Assembly (NCBI GenBank): GCA_000027065.2
Contig: FN543094.1
Span: 62,001-126,000 of the forward strand
Origin: Cronobacter turicensis z3032
Lineage (GTDB): Bacteria > Pseudomonadota > Gammaproteobacteria > Enterobacterales > Enterobacteriaceae
DNA length: 64,000 nt
Direction: 5' to 3'
Of this stretch, positions 16,698-26,038 are shown one piece after another. The notes under the pieces were generated by a model that was given only the letters and a program-made list of their open reading frames with translations, made no database searches and was not told where the DNA came from. Both the position numbers and the translations under genes were made by a program. Each line of letters starts with the position of its first letter. The first letter of the stretch is position 1.

Positions 16698-17954
16698 TCA
16701 GAACGTACTGTAAAGCAGCGCAGAAACCGTGAGCAGGCCGCCAGCAGCGACCACGACCGCCGTCGGGCCTCGCAGCGAGCGCAGCGCGTCACGGGTATAG
16801 ATCAGGTACGTCGGGATAAGAAACAGGAAGATGGCGGTCAGCGGCCCGCAGACGGTTTCGATCAGCGTAATAACGTCCGGGTTGAGGTCAACCACGCCGA
16901 ATGTCACGACAAACATCGCCAGGAACGCGAGCGTCTTCGCACGCGTTTTTATACCGGTGCGCTCGGCAATCAGCGCCGTCATGGTTTCCGCCACAGGCAG
17001 GCACACGCCGAGAAACGATTTCGTCATCCCTACGATGGCGATAAACGGCGCGAGGATAAACAGCAGATCGAGACCGCCCTGACTCTGCATCACCGAGAGC
17101 ATGTTCAGGTTTTCCGCTTTCGCTCTGGCGAACGTCGCCGGCGGGTTTGCCAGCAGGCAACTCAGCACGAAGAACACAATGCTGAAAATAATCAGCGCAT
17201 ACGCCACGCGCACCACCCGTACTGACTTCACTTCGCCGCCATGACCGCTTTCACGATAGTACGACGCCAGCGGCGCAATCAACGGCGCGGAGCAGAGCGC
17301 GAAAGAGATGAGCGGCAAGGTCAGCCAGATATTTTTCAACGCGTCGCCCACGGGCTCGCCTGCCGGAATGAGCGGCATACTGAAATTCGCCAGGCTCCAG
17401 GCGGGGATCTGGAGCACCGCTATCAGCAGAAGCGATAACGCAAACGGCAGCGCCAGCGCGCCCATCATGCTGACGACTTTATCGCGCCCTTTGCTGAGCG
17501 CCAGAAACAGCACCGCCACGACGACAAACGCCAGCAGCGCGCGATTTACCGGCGCGACATGCATGCGATTCATCAGGTAATCCGAGATAGCATTTACCAG
17601 CGAGATGGCATACACCAGCGTGACCGGGAAATGCGCGACGCAGAAGAAAATCCGGATCGCCGCCCTCCCCTTCGGGCCGAAAAACGCGCCGAACAGCGGC
17701 AGCGTGCCGTCATCGGTCTGTTTATCGCGCATAAATACGCGGCAAATCAGCACATGCGGCACCAGCGAAAGCGGAATGCCCAGTATCAGCAGAAGAAGAA
17801 AAACCAGCGGGCCGCGCGTGCCGATTTCAACAGGAAGAAACAGCGTGCCCGCGCCGACGGTAGCGCCGTAAACGCCCAGCATCCAGAGCGTGTCTCTGAA
17901 TCTCCAGTGGCTACGGGCTGGCAGGCCGCTGTCCGTGGGGGTTGATATTGTCAT
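16698..17954 (-). CDS. HAAAP-family amino acid permease (serine/threonine type)
   Basis: A 418-residue inner-membrane transporter with about 11 hydrophobic segments. The first helix region, RDTLWMLGVYGATVGAGTLF, is the conserved start of the hydroxy/aromatic amino acid permease family (SdaC, TdcC, YhaO group), which import serine, threonine or aromatic amino acids with H+ or Na+. It is not joined to a deaminase gene such as sdaB or tdcB, so the substrate stays open. It is transcribed in the same direction as mgtA but with a 206-base gap containing a hairpin, so a separate unit is likely. Confidence 0.85.
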   Translation of the reverse strand: MTISTPTDSGLPARSHWRFRDTLWMLGVYGATVGAGTLFLPVEIGTRGPLVFLLLLILGIPLSLVPHVLICRVFMRDKQTDDGTLPLFGAFFGPKGRAAIRIFFCVAHFPVTLVYAISLVNAISDYLMNRMHVAPVNRALLAFVVVAVLFLALSKGRDKVVSMMGALALPFALSLLLIAVLQIPAWSLANFSMPLIPAGEPVGDALKNIWLTLPLISFALCSAPLIAPLASYYRESGHGGEVKSVRVVRVAYALIIFSIVFFVLSCLLANPPATFARAKAENLNMLSVMQSQGGLDLLFILAPFIAIVGMTKSFLGVCLPVAETMTALIAERTGIKTRAKTLAFLAMFVVTFGVVDLNPDVITLIETVCGPLTAIFLFLIPTYLIYTRDALRSLRGPTAVVVAAGGLLTVSALLYSTF

Positions 17955-18124
17955 TGTCTATATTTCAGCTTAATGGATTAAGAATGTACCGAAGCCGTTT
18001 CGCAGGCCGGTTAAGAAAAAACGCACAGGGCGTAAACAGGGGCTGAATGATATAGAAATCGGGCGCTGAATTCGAAGCTCGCGGGTGATAAAACGTAAAT
18101 AAACGCAACGGCGCGCGCGGTAAT

Positions 18125-18150
18125 GACAAAGGGGCGCATGCCCCTTTGTC
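18125..18150 (-). terminator. Hairpin after mgtA
   Basis: GACAAAGGGGC GCAT GCCCCTTTGTC, a perfect 11-base stem 11 bases beyond the mgtA stop. The following T-tract is weak. Confidence 0.65.
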
Positions 18151-18160
18151 GGTTGATAAC

Positions 18161-20875
18161 TCAGAACCACTGGCCAAATTTGCGGATATACAGCCATTTC
18201 ATGCCCTGCACGACAACGCAATAGGCGAAAAGGATCCCCGCCAGCCACGGGAAATACGCCCACGGCAGCGGCACCAGACCAATCATATGGCCGAGCGGAG
18301 AAAACGGAATCGCTATCCCGGTGACCATAACGATCCCGGTCGTCACCAGCACCGGCAGCGCGGCGCGGCTCTGGATAAACGGAATTTTCCGGGTGCGCAG
18401 CATATGCACAACCAGCGTCTGCGACAGCAATCCTTCGACAAACCAGCCGGACTGAAAGAGTGACTGCGCCGCAGGCGTAGTAGCGGCAAAAACAAACCAC
18501 ATCACCGCAAACGTCACCATATCGAACAGCGACGACGTCGGCCCCATCCAGATCATAAAGCGCTTAATATTCTGCGCATCCCATTTGCGCGGCTGACGCA
18601 GAAATTCCTTATCCATACGATCCCACGGCAGCGAGAGCTGTGAAATGTCGTACATCAGGTTCTGCACCAGCAGATGGATAGCAAGCATCGGCAGGAACGG
18701 CAGAAAGGCGCTCGCCACCAGCACAGAAAAGACGTTGCCGAAGTTCGAGCTGGCGGTCATGTTCAGATATTTGATGATATTGCCGAAGGTCTCGCGCCCG
18801 GTCAGCACCCCCTGCTCCAGCACCCTCAGATCTTTTTCCAGCAAAATGATGTCCGACGACGCTTTGGCGATATCCGCCGCGCTGTCGACCGAAATACCGA
18901 CATCCGCATCGTGCAGGGCGGGCGCATCGTTAATGCCATCGCCCAGGAACCCCACCGTGTGACCGTTGTTTTGCAGCGCGCGCAGAATGCGGGATTTCTG
19001 CAGCGGCGTCAGCTTCGCGAAAATCGCGCCGTGTTCGACAGCCGTTGAAAGCTGCGCCTCGTCCATCTCCTCAATCCGATCGCCGGTGAGGATCTCGTGG
19101 TTGTCGATCCCGACCGCCTGGCAAATGCTGGCCGCCACCAGCGGGTTATCGCCGGTAAGCACTTTCACGGTCACGCCGTGCGCATGGAGGGCCGAAATCG
19201 CCTGCGCCGCGCTCGCCTTCGGCGGATCGAGAAACGTCAGCATCCCTTCAATAATCAACCCATTTTCATCCGCCACGCAGAGCGGATGATTAAGCCCCGG
19301 CTCCGGCAGTTCGCGTGTCGCCACCACCAGCACCCGGAAACCCTGCGCATTGTACTGGCGCGTTAAGCGCGCAAACGCGGCGCGGCGCGCGTCATCAAGC
19401 GCATAAACCGTGTCGCCATCGCGAATGTGCGTTGATATCGCGAGCATTTCTTCGACGGCGCCTTTGCAGATGAGCGTCTGCTGATGCGCGCCATAACGTT
19501 CCACCACTACAGAAACACGGCGGCGTACAAAATCAAACGGCAGCTCGTCAATTTTGAAATAGCCGGACTGCACCGCAGACGAAAGCGCTGCCTGCCCGGC
19601 GGCCAGCACCGCCTGATCCATCAGGTTGCGCGATCCGCTCAGGTTGACGCTGTTCAGCCAGGCAAGCGACAGCACAGGCAGGCTGTCATGGCCGTGGCAG
19701 TCCAGATGCCTCTCAAGCACGATGTTGTCCTGGGTGAGCGTGCCGGTTTTATCCGTACACAGCACATCCATCGCGCCGAAATTCTGAATCGCGTTGAGAT
19801 GCTTCACAATCACCTTGCGGCGCGCCATCACTATCGCGCCTTTCGCCAGGTTAGCGCTGACGATCATCGGCAGCATTTCCGGCGTCAGGCCCACCGCGAC
19901 CGCCAGCGCGAAAAACGTCGCGTCCAGCCAGTCGCCTTTGCTGAAGCCGTTAATGAGCAGCACCACCGGCACCATCACCAGCATAAAGCGAATAAGCAGC
20001 CAGCTGACGCTGTTCACGCCTTTATCAAACGCCGTCTGAGTGCGGTTGCCGACAAGCGATTTCGCAAGCTTTCCGAAATACGTTTTCGCGCCGGTCGCCA
20101 CCACCACGCCGCAGGCGGTGCCGCTCGCGACGCTGGTGCCCATCAGACAGATATTGCCTCGCTCCAGCAGGCTGGCGTTATCGCCGGGCAGGTCATCTGC
20201 CGTGACGCCTTTGCCCTGCACATGACCGGTAACGTCATATTTCTCCACGGGCAGTGATTCGCCGCTCAGTATCGCCTGGCTGATGAACAGATCTCGGGAG
20301 GCGATAAGGCGTAAATCCGCCGGGATCAGATCGCCTGCCGAGAGATACACAATGTCGCCCGGCACCAGCGCCTCGACCGGGATTTCCCGTTTTTCGCCGT
20401 CGCGATGGCTGGCGGTACGGCGTAACACGGTCGCCGTCGTGCTGACCATGGATTTCAGCGCCTGCGCCGCTTTACTGGTGCGAAACTCCTGCCAGAAGCG
20501 CAGCAGGCCGCTGAACAGCACCATCGTGACGATGATAATCACGCCAGTCAGATCGGTCTCCTGCCCTGCGCGCAACGGATACCCGTAATCGGTAAAGAAA
20601 CTGATCACCGCCAGCGCCATCAGCACATAGATGAAGGGATTGTTGAACGCCTGTAAGAGCTGCACCAGCGCGGGCGGCGCATTGTCATGCGCCACGGTAT
20701 TCGGGCCATAAACGGCAAGGCGCGCCCGGGCTTCGTTTTCAGGCAGCCCATTTTCACTACTTTCCAGCCGCGCTAATGTTTGTTCCGGGCGTTCCGCGGA
20801 CGCCGCTTCGATGCAAAAAAACGCCGCCTGTGTTTTAGCGGCGCTGTTCAGGTTTTTTTGATTGTGCTTTGCCAT
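18161..20875 (-). CDS. mgtA: Magnesium-translocating P-type ATPase
   Basis: A 904-residue P3B-type ATPase that brings Mg2+ into the cytoplasm under low Mg2+. Visible elements in order: cytoplasmic N-terminal region; actuator motif LSGESLPVEK; the phosphorylation motif DKTGTLT; KGAVEEML in the nucleotide domain; LTGDN; and the hinge GDGINDAPAL, plus about ten membrane helices with the C-terminal block characteristic of MgtA/MgtB. Full length, no lesions. There is no mgtC or mgtR beside it, so mgtA is a better name than mgtB. AGGTGCCGGT lies before the ATG. A 342-base untranslated leader with a proline-bearing leader peptide precedes it, arguing for the same transcription-attenuation control as the chromosomal gene. 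Confidence 0.93.
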   Translation of the reverse strand: MAKHNQKNLNSAAKTQAAFFCIEAASAERPEQTLARLESSENGLPENEARARLAVYGPNTVAHDNAPPALVQLLQAFNNPFIYVLMALAVISFFTDYGYPLRAGQETDLTGVIIIVTMVLFSGLLRFWQEFRTSKAAQALKSMVSTTATVLRRTASHRDGEKREIPVEALVPGDIVYLSAGDLIPADLRLIASRDLFISQAILSGESLPVEKYDVTGHVQGKGVTADDLPGDNASLLERGNICLMGTSVASGTACGVVVATGAKTYFGKLAKSLVGNRTQTAFDKGVNSVSWLLIRFMLVMVPVVLLINGFSKGDWLDATFFALAVAVGLTPEMLPMIVSANLAKGAIVMARRKVIVKHLNAIQNFGAMDVLCTDKTGTLTQDNIVLERHLDCHGHDSLPVLSLAWLNSVNLSGSRNLMDQAVLAAGQAALSSAVQSGYFKIDELPFDFVRRRVSVVVERYGAHQQTLICKGAVEEMLAISTHIRDGDTVYALDDARRAAFARLTRQYNAQGFRVLVVATRELPEPGLNHPLCVADENGLIIEGMLTFLDPPKASAAQAISALHAHGVTVKVLTGDNPLVAASICQAVGIDNHEILTGDRIEEMDEAQLSTAVEHGAIFAKLTPLQKSRILRALQNNGHTVGFLGDGINDAPALHDADVGISVDSAADIAKASSDIILLEKDLRVLEQGVLTGRETFGNIIKYLNMTASSNFGNVFSVLVASAFLPFLPMLAIHLLVQNLMYDISQLSLPWDRMDKEFLRQPRKWDAQNIKRFMIWMGPTSSLFDMVTFAVMWFVFAATTPAAQSLFQSGWFVEGLLSQTLVVHMLRTRKIPFIQSRAALPVLVTTGIVMVTGIAIPFSPLGHMIGLVPLPWAYFPWLAGILFAYCVVVQGMKWLYIRKFGQWF

Positions 20876-21005
20876 ACCGGCACCTGTTATTCAGCAGGCA
20901 GCGAAACGCGTCCGCGCATCGCCGCCACGGTTTTATAAGGCGCACGCGATTTCACCTTTAAAAAGTAAAGGCGTGCTGAAGAATATGTTTAAAAAAGGAA
21001 AGGAA

Positions 21006-21050
21006 TTAACGGAAAGGCGGAGGGAACAGCGCCGTATGAATAAAAAACAT
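21006..21050 (-). CDS. mgtA leader peptide candidate (14 residues)
   Basis: A 14-codon frame, MFFIHTALFPPPFR, in the mgtA 5' leader; it stops 130 bases before the mgtA ATG. An ideal AAGGAG site (complement of 21060-21065) sits 9 bases ahead of its ATG. Three consecutive proline codons come near the end. In Salmonella and E. coli the mgtL leader couples proline availability and Mg2+ to transcription elongation into mgtA: stalling at prolines keeps the leader RNA in the read-through form. This peptide has a different sequence but the same position, size and proline feature. Function is inferred. Confidence 0.6.
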   Translation of the reverse strand: MFFIHTALFPPPFR

Positions 21051-21223
21051 AGGTAAGCACTCCTTAATAAAACAAGGATAAAAGCCTGGGGTGCAATAAG
21101 AAGAAGTAAAACATTGCTGCCCGCCATGAGAGGCAAACAGCGAAGGTGACGTCGCGAGTTTGCCCGTTAATAAAATCCGGTATCGCTGTTCAGGGGAGGG
21201 ATCTCCATCAATAATTTTCCGGC

Positions 21224-21251
21224 AGTATAAAACGCAGCCGCTTAAAGTAAA
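21224..21251 (-). promoter_or_regulatory. Candidate mgtA promoter
   Basis: On the minus strand -35 TTTACT (complement of 21246-21251), 16 bases, -10 TATACT (complement of 21224-21229). Start of transcription would be near 21217, giving a leader of about 340 bases. A GTTTA-type direct repeat (AGTTTA-N5-CGTTTA at 21267-21283, plus strand) resembles a PhoP box but differs in the first base of both hexamers and points the other way. Confidence 0.4.
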
Positions 21252-21477
21252 CGTCTTCACGCGTTCAGTTTACAGAGCGTTTAGCTTTGGTTTCTGCCGC
21301 GTCGTTTACTGACAAAGAAAAGAATCTGGCAGGTTATTTTATTATCGGCGGTGCGGATAATGTATTGTCGGCATAAATCGAAGCTCTGGTCTTTTATTAA
21401 CGAACGCCAGGCTATTCGTCACAGACAATCTTAAAAAGAAAACGGCCTTCACTGGAAATGAAAGTCGTCAGGAACGT

Positions 21478-22599
21478 TTATTCGTCGAAGAACCAGTAGC
21501 CCTGGTTTATCAGGTCGGTCAGCTCATCAATAAACGCCGGATGATGCAGCGCGTCGCCCAGTTCGTTCTGGCCCACGTCGGTATAGCGGCACAGCACATC
21601 CGCCGCGCGCGGATCCACGGTGTCGTACTGCTCGCTGTTAATGAAAAAGCAGCCGTTGACGTTCAGCACCCGCAGCCCGGAAAGGCGCGTAAGGGTTTCC
21701 CCGCCAAGCAGCGCCTCGCGCACCTCTTCGGCCGTGTACGGCGGTTCGGCGGCGGCGATATCCAGTTCGTGGCGCGGGGTGGTGACGAACGAGCCAAACC
21801 AGCGGGTAAAGTCTTCCGGCTGGTTAATCAGCCCGATCATCATATGGCGGATGCGCTCAAGCTCATACGCCTCGACGCGGCCCGGATGGTCGCGACAGGT
21901 CAGATCCGGGTCGCTGTAGTGCTCGCCGCCCAGATCGTTTTCCAGCGCATAATCCGCAAAGCTGCTGATTAAATCGCGCCCGTTCGGCCCGCGAAAACCG
22001 ACGGAGTAGTTGAGCGCCGTTTCGTGGGTAAATCCGTCGTGCGGGAAGCCTGGCGGAATATAAAGGATATCGCCCGGTTCGAGATCTTCATCGATAATCG
22101 GCTCGAACGGATCGACATGCAGCAGCGCCGGGTGCGGGCAGAACTGACGCATCGGCAGCTTATCGCCTACGCGCCAGCGACGGCTGCCCATGCCCTGGAT
22201 AATAAACACGTCGTACTGATCGATATGCGGGCCGACGCCGCCGCCCGGTACGGAAAACGAAATCATTAGGTCGTCCAGGCGCCAGTCCGGCAGTACGCGA
22301 AACGGTCGTACCAGCTCGGCGGACGGCGCGTGCCAGTGGTTTACCGCCTGCGCCAGCAGGGACCAGCCGGTGTCGCCAAGCCCGTCGAAATGTTCAAACG
22401 GGCCGTTGCTGGCGTGCCATTTTCCGTTAGCGTGGCTCACCAGACGGCTGTCGACCTCCGGCTCCATCGCCAACCCGGCCAGTTCATCCGGCGTGATCGG
22501 GTCAATAAAATTCGCAAACGCCTGTTTCAGCACGACAGGTTTTTTCTGCCAGTATTTTTCTAAAAATTCCGGCCAGTTCAGGTTGAGTTGGTAAGCCAT
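21478..22599 (-). CDS. roxA: Ribosomal protein uL16 3-hydroxylase (JmjC/cupin oxygenase)
   Basis: A 373-residue Fe(II)/2-oxoglutarate oxygenase of the YcfD/RoxA family, which hydroxylates an arginine of ribosomal protein L16. N-terminal LNWPEFLEKYWQKKPVVLKQAF is the family signature; the iron-binding HxD is in GPHIDQYDVF and the distal histidine in FPHDGFTHE. The winged-helix-like C-terminal region is present and the length matches. In enterobacteria this gene is normally a single-copy chromosomal gene next to phoPQ; here it lies beside mgtA on a RepFIB replicon. No frameshift or truncation is seen, so it should be functional, as an extra or relocated copy. Confidence 0.92.
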   Translation of the reverse strand: MAYQLNLNWPEFLEKYWQKKPVVLKQAFANFIDPITPDELAGLAMEPEVDSRLVSHANGKWHASNGPFEHFDGLGDTGWSLLAQAVNHWHAPSAELVRPFRVLPDWRLDDLMISFSVPGGGVGPHIDQYDVFIIQGMGSRRWRVGDKLPMRQFCPHPALLHVDPFEPIIDEDLEPGDILYIPPGFPHDGFTHETALNYSVGFRGPNGRDLISSFADYALENDLGGEHYSDPDLTCRDHPGRVEAYELERIRHMMIGLINQPEDFTRWFGSFVTTPRHELDIAAAEPPYTAEEVREALLGGETLTRLSGLRVLNVNGCFFINSEQYDTVDPRAADVLCRYTDVGQNELGDALHHPAFIDELTDLINQGYWFFDE

Positions 22600-22748
22600 A
22601 GCATCACACCAGTGAAGGATTGAGGGCGTGATTATAAGAAGGCTTACCGGTGCGCCGCCTTGTCATGGGTCAAGCGCCGGACCTGCGCATTATCAACGCG
22701 CCCTGTTTTTCGGTATGATGGATAACATTATTCACCGCCGGAGGGCGT

Positions 22749-22916
22749 ATGCATTATCTGCTGGAACTGATTTGCGATATTCTGTGGTACTGGCCATCCC
22801 GTAACCCACCCGCCGAGGGAAGAAACGCCATTCCTTCGCTTAAACACAAGCCGCTGTTTCGCATGCCGGCAGGCGATCCCCTGAAAAAAGACGAACAGAA
22901 AAAAGATCCGGAGTAA
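22749..22916 (+). CDS. Small conserved-looking protein (55 residues)
   Basis: An uncharacterised 55-residue frame with a good ribosome site (GGAGG at 22740-22744) just ahead of the ATG. The N-terminal half is hydrophobic and aromatic (MHYLLELICDILWYWPSR) and the C-terminal half is charged (KKDEQKKDPE), the pattern of a small membrane-associated protein. It lies between roxA and the autotransporter gene, divergent from roxA. No family is recognised. Confidence 0.55.
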   Translation: MHYLLELICDILWYWPSRNPPAEGRNAIPSLKHKPLFRMPAGDPLKKDEQKKDPE

Positions 22917-23037
22917 GCCCTTGTCGCTACGCCGCTAATTGTCCCTGAAAACCTGGTTATATCGGCCCATCGTTACCGCACTCACAATGTTACGCTGCGC
23001 AACAATCCAACCCTTCTGATCATTTCACTGCGGGTAA

Positions 23038-25980
23038 ATGATGGCGCGTCACGTTTCAGGGCTGCTTAACGCGGTCTGTTTTTTCGCTGTTTTTCTCGTC
23101 CTCCTGGCGATAACGATCTCGCCCGCCCGCGCGCTCTCCTCGGCGTGTATGGCCCTGAACGCCGCAAGCCCGGTGAGTTCCGCCACCAGCACGTACAATG
23201 CCAGCGCTTTCAGCGCGGATGAAAGCGTCACGGTCTCATTTACTGACAATGGTGGAGGCGCCGGCGGCTCCCAGATGAGTGCAGATGCGGTTCTTATGCA
23301 CTCCCGGAACTTCTCCCGGCATTATCTGGTGCATTACAGCTCAGACGGCAATGCCGGGAGTTTCAGCACCACGGTGACCGGCGCGCAGCTCACCGCAGAC
23401 GGGCTTTACCTGAAAGTATCGACGGCCAACGGTTTTATCAGCCCGGTGACCGTCTCCTGTACCGCCGCAGTCACGCTCTCATCAGACGCCACGCTGAGCG
23501 GGCTCTCGTTTTCCGGCGGCGCCCTCTCCCCCGGTTTCTCGTCCAGCGCCACCAGCTACCATGCCACGGTCGACTATGCCGTCGCCTCCGTGACGCTGAC
23601 GCCCGTCACCACTCACGCCGCCGCCACGGTTACCATTAACGGCAACGCTGTCGCGTCGGGCGCCGCTTCGACCGCTTTTAACCTTAGCGTGGGCATAAAT
23701 ACTTTCGGGATCGTCGTCACCGCCGAAGATGGCTCCACGAAAAATTACAGCGTCACAGTCCAGCGCAACGAGCAGACGCCGGTAGCGGGCAATGTTTCCG
23801 CACAGGTGGCGGCCAACAGCCACGATAACCCGATTACGCTCGCCCTCTCCGGGGGCAGCGCTACGGCCGTGAATCTGGTTACCATCCCGGCACATGGCAC
23901 GCTGGTTATCTCCGGCACGTCGGTCACCTATACGCCACTGGCCGGGTATAGCGGCAGCGACAGTTTCACGTATACCGCCAGCAACAGCGCGGGCACGTCG
24001 GCAAGCGCCACGGTATCGCTGATCATTACCGCGCCCGCGACCGTCACAATAGCTCCCGCCAGCGGCGCGCTCCCGGCGGCCACTAAAGGCAGCGCCTGGT
24101 CGCAGAGTCTCTCGGCTACCGGCGGCACAGCGCCTTATACCTGGGCAGCGCATGGTCTGCCAGCAGGCATTACGCTGAACAGCACAACCGGCGCGCTCTC
24201 CGGCACGCCCACCACGTCCGGCAGTTTCAGCTTCACGCTGACCGCGCAGGACGCCGGGGGTATTTCTTCCACCGTGACCTATACGCTCGTGGTGACGAAT
24301 GACGCGCCGCCAGCCGCCACACTCGTAATGACGCCGGCTGCGGGCGCACTCCCGCCTGGCACGGTCGGCACCGCCTTATCGCAGACGTTCACGGTGAGCG
24401 GTGGCGCAACGCCCTATACCTGGCAACTGAACGGTACGCTGCCCGCGGGGCTTACCTTCTCCGACGGCATCCTGAAAGGCACCCCGCGCGCGTCAGGCGA
24501 CAGCGCCCTGACGCTTTCGGCCACCGATGCGAATGGCGCCGTGGTTCACGCCGCCTATACACTGCACATCAACGCCGCGGCGGCGCAGGCGGTGGATCAG
24601 AGCGCGTCGATCTCAGCCGGACGCGTCGCCCGCGTGTCGCTCACGCGCGGCGCTACCGGCGGCCCGTTCACCGGCGCGCGTCTGCTAGCGGCCCCGGATA
24701 AACGCCAGGGCAGCGCGACCATTCAGCCGCGGGGCGCCGATTACGAACTCACCTTTACCGCCGCGCCGCAGGCCAGCGGCACCGTCGCGCTGCGCTACGT
24801 GCTGTTAAACGCCTCCGGCGCCACTCCGCCTGCGACCATTACGCTGAGTATCGCCTCCCGCCCCGATCCGTCGAAAGACGCCAGCGTGACGGGCACCGTC
24901 AGCGCGCAGTACCAGGCGGCGCAAAACTTCGCCCGCGCGCAGATCCGCAACTTCAACGATCGTCTCGAACAACTGCACGGCAGCGAAAACGTACCGTCCA
25001 GCCTGAATGGCGTACACTTCGCCCTGCCTTCTTCGCAGGCGGAGCGCGGGCTGGATACCGATCTCTGGGATGCGGCGCTGCAACAGCAGGCGCAGCTGGA
25101 TGCGCAGAACAGCCTGCCGCCCGCGCTGCCGCTCGGAACGCAGGCGCCCGGCCAGCGTCTGTCTTACTGGACGGGCGGTTATGTCGATTTCGGGCGTGAT
25201 AAAGACAGTACGATGCGCTTAAGCCACACGCTGGTGGGCGTCAGCACCGGGGTGGATTACCGTTTCACACCCACCGTGACGGCGGGCGTCGGCATCGGCT
25301 TCGGGCGCGACGTCAGCGATATCGGCGATACCGGCACCCGCAGCAATGGCCGCTCGCTGAGCACCGCGCTGTATGCGAGCTATCATCCGGATGCGGTTTT
25401 TGTCGACGGGCTGCTGGGCTACAGCCGTCTTGATTTCGACAGTAAACGCGACGTGAGCGAAACGGACGCCTTCGCGCGCGGCAGTCGCGCCGGAAGCCAG
25501 GTTTTCGGCGCGCTGACCTCCGGCTACGAGTTCCGCTCGCCGCAAAGCCTCGTCTCTCCGTATGGCCGCGTGCAGGTTTCGCAGACTCGCCTTGAGCGCT
25601 ACACCGAATCGGACGCGGGCATGTATAACCTGGCGTTCGCGCCGCAGCGGTTCTCTCAGGTCACGGGCAGCGCGGGTCTGCGCGCGGAACATCGCGTTCC
25701 GCTTACCTGGGGCGGCGTGCGGCTGCAAAGCCGTGTCGAATATTCCCGCCTGATGAATGACACCGGCAGCGCGCGTGTCGGTTATGCGGATACGGGCAGT
25801 GATACCTGGCGAATGTCGCTGTATGAACAGAACCGGCAGTCGCTGGCGCTGGGCGTCGGGGTGGATATGCAGCTGCCGAACGGCGTCACGCCAGGCCTCG
25901 CGTATCAGGGTACGCTGGGACTGGATGACAGCGGTTCGCGCGCCCAGACCATCATGGCGCGGATGAACGTGGCGTTTTGA
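23038..25980 (+). CDS. Autotransporter adhesin-like protein with Ig-type repeats
   Basis: A 980-residue type Va secreted protein. A signal peptide spans about residues 1-33 (hydrophobic core FFAVFLVLLAITI, cut after ARA). The passenger holds a cadherin-like beta-sandwich region (DATLSGLSFSGGALSP to DGSTKNYSVTVQR), a Big/cadherin-type tandem segment (AVNLVTIPAHGTLVISG to SDSFTYTASN), and two putative-Ig domains of the He_PIG kind (SATGGTAPYTWAAHGLPAG and VSGGATPYTWQLNGTLPAG). The last ~290 residues form the outer-membrane beta-barrel (RLSYWTGGYVDFG onward), ending in the required phenylalanine (NVAF). It should display the repeats on the cell surface as an adhesin (inference). Transcribed alone; convergent with glgX across a strong terminator. 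Confidence 0.85.
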   Translation: MMARHVSGLLNAVCFFAVFLVLLAITISPARALSSACMALNAASPVSSATSTYNASAFSADESVTVSFTDNGGGAGGSQMSADAVLMHSRNFSRHYLVHYSSDGNAGSFSTTVTGAQLTADGLYLKVSTANGFISPVTVSCTAAVTLSSDATLSGLSFSGGALSPGFSSSATSYHATVDYAVASVTLTPVTTHAAATVTINGNAVASGAASTAFNLSVGINTFGIVVTAEDGSTKNYSVTVQRNEQTPVAGNVSAQVAANSHDNPITLALSGGSATAVNLVTIPAHGTLVISGTSVTYTPLAGYSGSDSFTYTASNSAGTSASATVSLIITAPATVTIAPASGALPAATKGSAWSQSLSATGGTAPYTWAAHGLPAGITLNSTTGALSGTPTTSGSFSFTLTAQDAGGISSTVTYTLVVTNDAPPAATLVMTPAAGALPPGTVGTALSQTFTVSGGATPYTWQLNGTLPAGLTFSDGILKGTPRASGDSALTLSATDANGAVVHAAYTLHINAAAAQAVDQSASISAGRVARVSLTRGATGGPFTGARLLAAPDKRQGSATIQPRGADYELTFTAAPQASGTVALRYVLLNASGATPPATITLSIASRPDPSKDASVTGTVSAQYQAAQNFARAQIRNFNDRLEQLHGSENVPSSLNGVHFALPSSQAERGLDTDLWDAALQQQAQLDAQNSLPPALPLGTQAPGQRLSYWTGGYVDFGRDKDSTMRLSHTLVGVSTGVDYRFTPTVTAGVGIGFGRDVSDIGDTGTRSNGRSLSTALYASYHPDAVFVDGLLGYSRLDFDSKRDVSETDAFARGSRAGSQVFGALTSGYEFRSPQSLVSPYGRVQVSQTRLERYTESDAGMYNLAFAPQRFSQVTGSAGLRAEHRVPLTWGGVRLQSRVEYSRLMNDTGSARVGYADTGSDTWRMSLYEQNRQSLALGVGVDMQLPNGVTPGLAYQGTLGLDDSGSRAQTIMARMNVAF

Positions 25981-25986
25981 TTGGCC

Positions 25987-26019
25987 AAAAAAAACGGCGC
26001 GGGGTTGCCCCTGCGCCGT
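25987..26019 (-). terminator. Terminator of the treZ-treY-glgX operon
   Basis: On the minus strand ACGGCGC, A, GGGG, CAA, CCCC, GCGCCGT and then eight T (the A-run 25987-25994). It lies 20 bases beyond the glgX stop and can also act on the autotransporter transcript. Confidence 0.85.
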
Positions 26020-26038
26020 AGGTGTTATGGCGTCGCGA

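Noticed and set aside
21267..21283. PhoP-box-like direct repeat AGTTTA-N5-CGTTTA near mgtA
   Set aside because: Both hexamers miss the consensus first base (T or G) and the orientation is opposite to mgtA; mentioned only beside the candidate promoter.
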